Shown: one piece after another, positions 5,709 through 9,905 of the stretch
Position numbering within the stretch: the stretch's first letter is position 1
Layout of the letters: every line of letters starts with the position of its first letter
NCBI GenBank assembly: GCA_029067025.1
Contig: JAIEFH010000219.1
Coordinates: 1 to 9,905, forward strand
Source: Oscillospiraceae bacterium
Lineage (GTDB): Bacteria; Bacillota; Clostridia; Oscillospirales; Oscillospiraceae
Direction of reading: 5' to 3'
Length of the DNA stretch: 9,905 nucleotides
Notes under the pieces: model-generated
Database searches by the model: none
What the model was told of the DNA's origin: nothing
The model's input: only the letters and a program-made list of their open reading frames with translations
Program-made: the position numbers and the translations under genes

Positions 5709-8700
5709 TCACATTGTCAGGACAAAATGCAGAATGACCGCCGCCTCCGCCCGGGTGATGGGGGCTTTGGGATTCAGCCTGCCGTTGCTGCCCGTCACCG
5801 CGCCCATCTGCACCAGGGCGCCAACCGCGTCTCTGGCATAGCTGGACACCAACTGGTAATCGGAGAAGTGGGTCAGGCTCGCGGCGCCGCCGCTGCCCGG
5901 GTTCTTCCCCATCTTGATCAGCGTGTTGTACACCATCACCATGGCGTCCTCTCGGGTGATGGCGCTGGCCGGCAGGAAATTCCCGCCCGATCCGCGCACA
6001 ATGCCCAGATATTTGGCGGAGGCCACCGCCGAGGCGTAGTAGGAGTTCATCGGCACGTCAGGGAAGCTGTAAGTTCCCGCGGAGGGGAAGCTGAAACCCC
6101 GGCTGAGCATCAGGATAAAGTCGCGCCGCAGGATATACTGGTTCGGCCCAAAGGAGTTGTTGCCTATGCCGTTCACCACGCCGTTCCGGTACAGATAGTC
6201 CACCGCGGAAGCGGCCCAGGTGTAGTTGCCCATATCCCGGAAATAGCTGGAGCCGGTGGCCGCCACAATGTTAAAGACGATCCGCCCGGTGACCTGTTCC
6301 CCGCTGGTGCTCACCGCGGTATAGCCCACCTCCACCTGGCCCGTATACCGGCCCCGGGGGACAAAGCTGAGCTGACTGATGCTGGGGCTGCTGGACACAT
6401 AGTACCGGGTGCCCGTGTTGGCCGGGGTTCCGGTGCCTAGCTTGGTATACCCCACATACAGCCGTCCGGCGGAGGTGGAGGGCAGATTGTTCAGCGTGAT
6501 GTAGGACAGCGGCTTGCTCATCAGCCCGCTGCACGCGCTGGACAGGTCAGAAGCGCTGACCTGCAGGGGGTTGGCGTTGGTGCCGGTGTAGGTGACGGTG
6601 TTGGGGGTGACCTGGATGACCACCTCGCCCGTAAAGGATACGCCGTTGGTATTATAGCCGGTATAGGGCAGCGTCACTGTCCCCACATAGCCGGTGTTGG
6701 CCTGGAAGTAGACGTTGCCGATCAGCACGGTCGAACTCCAGGAGTTGGGGTTGACGCGGTAGCACTGGGTGGAGGTGGACACGGTGCCATAGCTGCTGCC
6801 GGTGATATAGCGGTAGCGCAGATAGCCCTGAGCGGTGGTGGGCGCCGTGGAGAAGCGCACATAGTTCAGGCTGGCGCCCGTGGCATTGACGCAGGCGTTG
6901 TTGAAGTCGTTGACGTTGAAGGATACCGTCTTGCCGCTGCTGGTGCTGTATCGGATGCCCGTCCGATTGACATTCTCCAGGTCGATGTACACCGTGCCGG
7001 TATACACAGTGCCCCTCGCTCCGTAGCCCGTATAGGGAATGGCCACCTGGCTGGGAGCCGTCGAGGCGGAAACGAAGGACAGCGTACTCAGGCCGGGCGT
7101 GCCGCTGGCATAGTAGCTGGTGTTGGCGCTGGCTATGCCGCCGTAGCTGCCGGCGGCCCAGTAGTTGACGTACAGCGTGCCCTCGCTGGCAGCGGGCAGA
7201 GAGCCGAAGCGCACGTAGGAGAGCTGTTCGCCGATGGTGTTATAACAGGCGAGGTTGAACGCGCTGGCGTTAAATGCCACCCGCTCTCCCCGCAGGCCGC
7301 TGAAGTGTACGTCGGACGAGCTGTTCCCGCCGTTTTGCTTGGTGACGCTGATGGTCACCACACCGGAGTAGGAGCCTCCGTTGGCGTCCATCCCCCGGTA
7401 GGCGATGGCCACCGAGCTGGGACAGGTGCTGGACGGGATGAAGCTGACCCGATCCAGGCTGGGGGTCCGGGTGCGGTAATACTGGGTGTTGCTGGTGACG
7501 GCCTGGCCGGTGTGGGTGGGCCCGTTGTAGTCATACCTCAGCTCGCCCCAGCTGGCCTGGGGCAGCGTAAAGGTGATATAGTTCAGGCTCCGGCCGCCCT
7601 GCTTGCTCTGGCAGATGCGGTTAAAATCGTCCGCCTGGAAAGACAGGGGCTGGCCGGTCACGGCGGTGTAGAACACGTCGCTGGCCGCCCCCACCGTCAC
7701 CCGGATGGTGCCGGAGAAGAACTGGTTGTCAACGGTGCAGCCGGTATAGCTGATGTCGGCGGTGCCAGAAAACGTATTCTTAGCCACAAAGGACAGGTCG
7801 GACAGGGGTGTCTGCCCCAAAGCGGTATTGCCGTACAGGTAATAGCGATCCATGCCGCCCACGCCCGCCCCGGTATCCGCCTCAGAGCGGTGGTTGTCGT
7901 GGAGGATGCCCTGGTTGGTGGCCACGGACAGGTTGCTGATGTAGCTCAGTGCGCTGCCGGTGTTGTATTGGGCGATGGAGTTCAAAACGCTGGAGATGGT
8001 GCCGGAAAACTTGACCCGATTGGTTTCCGGGTCGAGTACGGTGGCGGAGGCGGTGGCCAGATTGACCGAGCTGCCCGCTGTGATCTGCTGGCCCACCTGG
8101 ATTAGGCCGGAGACGTCCTCCTGTACGGTGACGGTCACTTCGGCCTCATAGCTCCCTAGGCTGGCGGTCACTTTGACGGTGCCCGGCGTGCGGGCGGTGA
8201 GCCTGCCGCTATAGGGATCCACAATTACAATTGACGAATCCGAGGAAGTCCAGATAATGTTTCCGCCGGCGTTAGCTACGCTGCCCCAGCGCTTAGCAGC
8301 CAGCTGCTCCACATCGCCCTCCCGCAGGGCGAGCTTGCCGTTCTGGATCGTCATCGTGCTGCCCTCGATGGTGATGCCCGGGATCTCCACGATGCACTCC
8401 CCTTTGGCGGTACCGGAGGTCACGACCAGCTTCGCCTTGCCCGGCCCCACCACTGTCACAAGGGCGGTGCGCCCGCTGGCGTCATAGCGCCCGGTAGAGT
8501 TCTGGGTCTCACTGTACTTCTCCACCTTGACGACGGATTGATCCGGCGCGTTGGTCTCCGGATTTACCACGCTCCAGACCACGCTGGCATAGGTAAACAC
8601 CGCGTTCCACGGTGCCGGGGTGACGCGGACGGCGTTGCTTCCGCCCCGCTTTGTATCCGTCAGCTGCAAGGTTTGCACTTCGCCGCTGCCCGTAGCGCCC

Positions 8701-9824
8701 ATAAAGGTAAAGCCATAGGGCGTTGGGCCCACGGTCACAGAACACTGAGCACTCTTGTTCCCCGCCATGGCAATAATTGTGGCTGTGCCCTCCCTCAAGG
8801 CGGTGACCAGGCCGTTTTCATCCACACTGGCCACATTCGGGTTGCTGGATGTCCACACTACCTTGTCGGTGGAGTTGGTGGGGGTCACAGTGGCCCTCAG
8901 CTGAACCGTGTTGTCACTGCCTGGGTTGAGCTGAAGCGACGCCTGGTTCAGCGTCACACTGGTGGCTGGCGTGACCGCCTGCACAGTGACCCTGCAGGTC
9001 GCGGTTCTGCCGTTGTCGGTCCTAACGGTAATGGTCACCGCCGCTCCAGCCTTGAGCCCCATGACCCGTCCGTTTTGATCCACTATGGCGGCTGCCTCAT
9101 TGCTGGACGTCCATGTGAGTTTCGCTGCCGCGCCCACCGGCGTCAGCGTGGGTGTCAGCTCCTCCGTTGCTCCCACAGCCACAGTGAGCGTTGGCGGGAG
9201 CGATATGCTGGTCACTGCCTGCGTTTCAACGGTAAACTTGCACTCGGCGGATATGCCGCTGCCGGCCGAAACGGTAATGGTCGCCGTTCCGGCCCCTACC
9301 GCCGTAACCATTCCATTTCCATTCACTTTCTCCACCTTGGCGACCGCCGGATTGCTGGAAGTCCACGTGAGGTTCGCTGCCGCACCCGCCGGCTCCAGTA
9401 TGGCGATCAGCGTCTGCGTATCCCCCACATACATGGTGAACTCTGATCCGGGAAGCAGCCTTATGCCGGTGGCGGGCTCCTGGACGGTAACCGTGCAAGT
9501 GGCGGTTGTGCCATTGGCGGCCGTGGCGGTAATGTGGGTCACAGAACCCGGTGTTTGACCACGAACACCGCCTGTCTGGTTTATGGTCACACCATTTCCA
9601 TCTTTGCTCCAGGTAACCTCCGCGGCGTCACCATTTTGGTCAATACATTCCAGCTTTATCAATTCACCTTTTCCAATGGAGATTTGGCCCGTAACCACTT
9701 CCCCATTCAGTGTAATTCTGATTGCGGTTATGTCCGCCGCCCACGCGGGGGTCACCGCCATGGACAGCGCCAAAACCAGGGCAAGGGCCAGCGCGCTCAG
9801 GCGGCGCAATAGCTTATGTTTCAT
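5709..9824 (-). CDS. Large secreted surface protein with Ig-like (BIG2) domains, ~120-aa repeats and three SLH domains
   Basis: A 1371-aa protein, probably exported by Sec and held on the cell wall. Residues 1-30 are a signal peptide: MKHKLLRRLS, a Leu/Ala core, then a cleavage site near AWA-A. Residues 31-115 are a divergent Ig-like domain. Three clear BIG2 domains follow at about 117-200, 202-282 and 285-365, with the typical LTWTSSNPAVAKV / GMVTAVGAGTATITV pattern and a Cys in the last strand. Residues 366-480 are a longer, unassigned Ig-like stretch, and 482-568 another BIG2-like domain. Residues 604-1188 hold five repeats of about 120 residues. The C-terminus has three SLH domains (about 1192-1248, 1252-1303, 1318-1371) with ITREDA and ITRAEA motifs; SLH domains in Firmicutes bind secondary cell-wall polymers. 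No catalytic site was seen, so an adhesin or structural surface role is inferred. The ATG at 9822-9824 follows AAGGAG (9834-9839) at 9 nt. Confidence 0.96.
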   Translation of the reverse strand: MKHKLLRRLSALALALVLALSMAVTPAWAADITAIRITLNGEVVTGQISIGKGELIKLECIDQNGDAAEVTWSKDGNGVTINQTGGVRGQTPGSVTHITATAANGTTATCTVTVQEPATGIRLLPGSEFTMYVGDTQTLIAILEPAGAAANLTWTSSNPAVAKVEKVNGNGMVTAVGAGTATITVSAGSGISAECKFTVETQAVTSISLPPTLTVAVGATEELTPTLTPVGAAAKLTWTSSNEAAAIVDQNGRVMGLKAGAAVTITVRTDNGRTATCRVTVQAVTPATSVTLNQASLQLNPGSDNTVQLRATVTPTNSTDKVVWTSSNPNVASVDENGLVTALREGTATIIAMAGNKSAQCSVTVGPTPYGFTFMGATGSGEVQTLQLTDTKRGGSNAVRVTPAPWNAVFTYASVVWSVVNPETNAPDQSVVKVEKYSETQNSTGRYDASGRTALVTVVGPGKAKLVVTSGTAKGECIVEIPGITIEGSTMTIQNGKLALREGDVEQLAAKRWGSVANAGGNIIWTSSDSSIVIVDPYSGRLTARTPGTVKVTASLGSYEAEVTVTVQEDVSGLIQVGQQITAGSSVNLATASATVLDPETNRVKFSGTISSVLNSIAQYNTGSALSYISNLSVATNQGILHDNHRSEADTGAGVGGMDRYYLYGNTALGQTPLSDLSFVAKNTFSGTADISYTGCTVDNQFFSGTIRVTVGAASDVFYTAVTGQPLSFQADDFNRICQSKQGGRSLNYITFTLPQASWGELRYDYNGPTHTGQAVTSNTQYYRTRTPSLDRVSFIPSSTCPSSVAIAYRGMDANGGSYSGVVTISVTKQNGGNSSSDVHFSGLRGERVAFNASAFNLACYNTIGEQLSYVRFGSLPAASEGTLYVNYWAAGSYGGIASANTSYYASGTPGLSTLSFVSASTAPSQVAIPYTGYGARGTVYTGTVYIDLENVNRTGIRYSTSSGKTVSFNVNDFNNACVNATGASLNYVRFSTAPTTAQGYLRYRYITGSSYGTVSTSTQCYRVNPNSWSSTVLIGNVYFQANTGYVGTVTLPYTGYNTNGVSFTGEVVIQVTPNTVTYTGTNANPLQVSASDLSSACSGLMSKPLSYITLNNLPSTSAGRLYVGYTKLGTGTPANTGTRYYVSSSPSISQLSFVPRGRYTGQVEVGYTAVSTSGEQVTGRIVFNIVAATGSSYFRDMGNYTWAASAVDYLYRNGVVNGIGNNSFGPNQYILRRDFILMLSRGFSFPSAGTYSFPDVPMNSYYASAVASAKYLGIVRGSGGNFLPASAITREDAMVMVYNTLIKMGKNPGSGGAASLTHFSDYQLVSSYARDAVGALVQMGAVTGSNGRLNPKAPITRAEAAVILHFVLTM
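5712..6251 (-). other. Three C-terminal SLH domains (wall anchor)
   Basis: This segment encodes residues 1192-1371 of the surface protein. SLH1 starts YFRDMGNYTWAASAVDYLY and has ILRRDF where the TRAE motif normally stands. SLH2 runs from FPDVPMNSYYASAV to ITREDA. SLH3 runs from HFSDYQLVSSYARDAV to ITRAEA. Three SLH units are the usual functional set, so the anchor looks complete, though the motif of SLH1 is degenerate. Confidence 0.92.
6261..8015 (-). repeat. Array of five diverged ~120-residue repeats in the surface protein
   Basis: This segment encodes residues 604-1188. The units start near residues 604, 717, 839, 957 and 1077. Each reads roughly: aromatic strand; a Phe-rich strand with DF or AF followed by Cys; LSY(I/V)xF; LP; G-x-L-x-Y; a tyrosine pair; LSFV; and a closing YTGY-G-(F/Y)TG-V-I-V strand. 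Units 2-5 carry a Cys at the same place (738, 860, 978, 1098). Unit 1 is shorter at its start and lacks it. The units differ at DNA level, so the duplication is old. The pattern faintly recalls cadherin-like or CSPG/FRAS1-type beta repeats; this is a guess. Confidence 0.8.
8121..9734 (-). other. Bacterial Ig-like (BIG2) domain stalk region
   Basis: This segment encodes residues 31-568 of the surface protein. It holds about six Ig-like units of 80-115 residues, the best at 117-365. The WTSS(N/D) strand recurs at 154-158, 238-242, 324-328 and 525-529, and xCxVTV-like last strands recur around Cys110, 195, 277, 361 and 477. Such stalks commonly hold adhesive or ligand-binding modules away from the wall, as in intimin-like proteins. 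Confidence 0.85.
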
Positions 9825-9855
9825 GAATCAGGACTCCTTTGCGATTCATTCTTTC

Positions 9856-9892
9856 AAAAAGGGCGGGAGCGGGCGGGTTCCGCCCGCTCCCG
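9856..9892 (-). terminator. Strong rho-independent terminator just upstream of the surface-protein gene
   Basis: A perfect 13-bp GC-rich stem (9880-9892 with 9864-9876) with a 3-nt loop is followed on the minus strand by GCCC and five T (9856-9860). It points the same way as the surface-protein gene, so it most likely ends a minus-strand gene beyond the right edge. Only 31 nt separate it from the ATG, and no promoter fits between them, so it could instead work as an attenuator. Confidence 0.85.
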
Positions 9893-9905
9893 GGATTTGG
9901 TCGTG

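Noticed and set aside
7305..8105. Plus-strand open frame of 266 codons inside the surface-protein gene
   Set aside because: Val/Gly/Ala/His-rich antisense shadow of the repeat region, with no ribosome binding site or recognisable domain.

Overview
The window reads as chromosomal DNA of a GC-rich Gram-positive Firmicute in class Clostridia, most like gut Oscillospiraceae (Flavonifractor/Lawsonibacter/Oscillibacter-type). The basis is the hrcA-grpE-dnaK order under a perfect CIRCE operator, AGGAGG-type ribosome binding sites, sigma-A-type promoters, GC-rich third codon positions, and a large secreted protein with bacterial Ig-like and C-terminal SLH domains. The genus is an inference; no 16S or other marker is present.

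Layout. Positions 1-2203 hold the class I heat-shock operon on the minus strand: a promoter (2175-2203), a CIRCE operator over the expected transcription start (2144-2170), hrcA (1054-2121, TTG start), grpE (496-1050) and the first 145 codons of dnaK, which runs off the left edge. Positions 2370-3274 hold a divergent plus-strand gene with its own promoter. It encodes a 256-aa protein with an HExxH motif flanked by two CxxC pairs, and ends at a strong bidirectional terminator. A MATE-family efflux transporter (3273-4670, minus) converges on the same terminator. Its upstream region (4671-4978) holds a promoter, a leader hairpin, an inverted repeat that could be an operator, and a terminator-like structure for the gene before it. 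Positions 4979-9824 hold a minus-strand pair: a 1371-aa surface protein followed 40 nt later by a 229-aa PilZ-domain (c-di-GMP receptor type) protein. At the right edge a strong terminator-like hairpin (9856-9892) lies directly before the surface-protein gene.

How the genes work together. HrcA represses its own operon through CIRCE; GrpE and DnaK are the nucleotide-exchange factor and Hsp70 chaperone, and dnaJ would be expected further left. The MATE gene appears to be a single-gene unit. The surface protein and PilZ protein are probably co-transcribed, which suggests, but does not show, a link between c-di-GMP signalling and a wall-anchored adhesin-like protein. The least explained parts are five tandem repeats of about 120 residues in the middle of that protein, four of them with one cysteine at the same place, and the HExxH/CxxC protein beside the heat-shock operon. 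No tRNA, rRNA, CRISPR array, insertion sequence or phage gene was seen.
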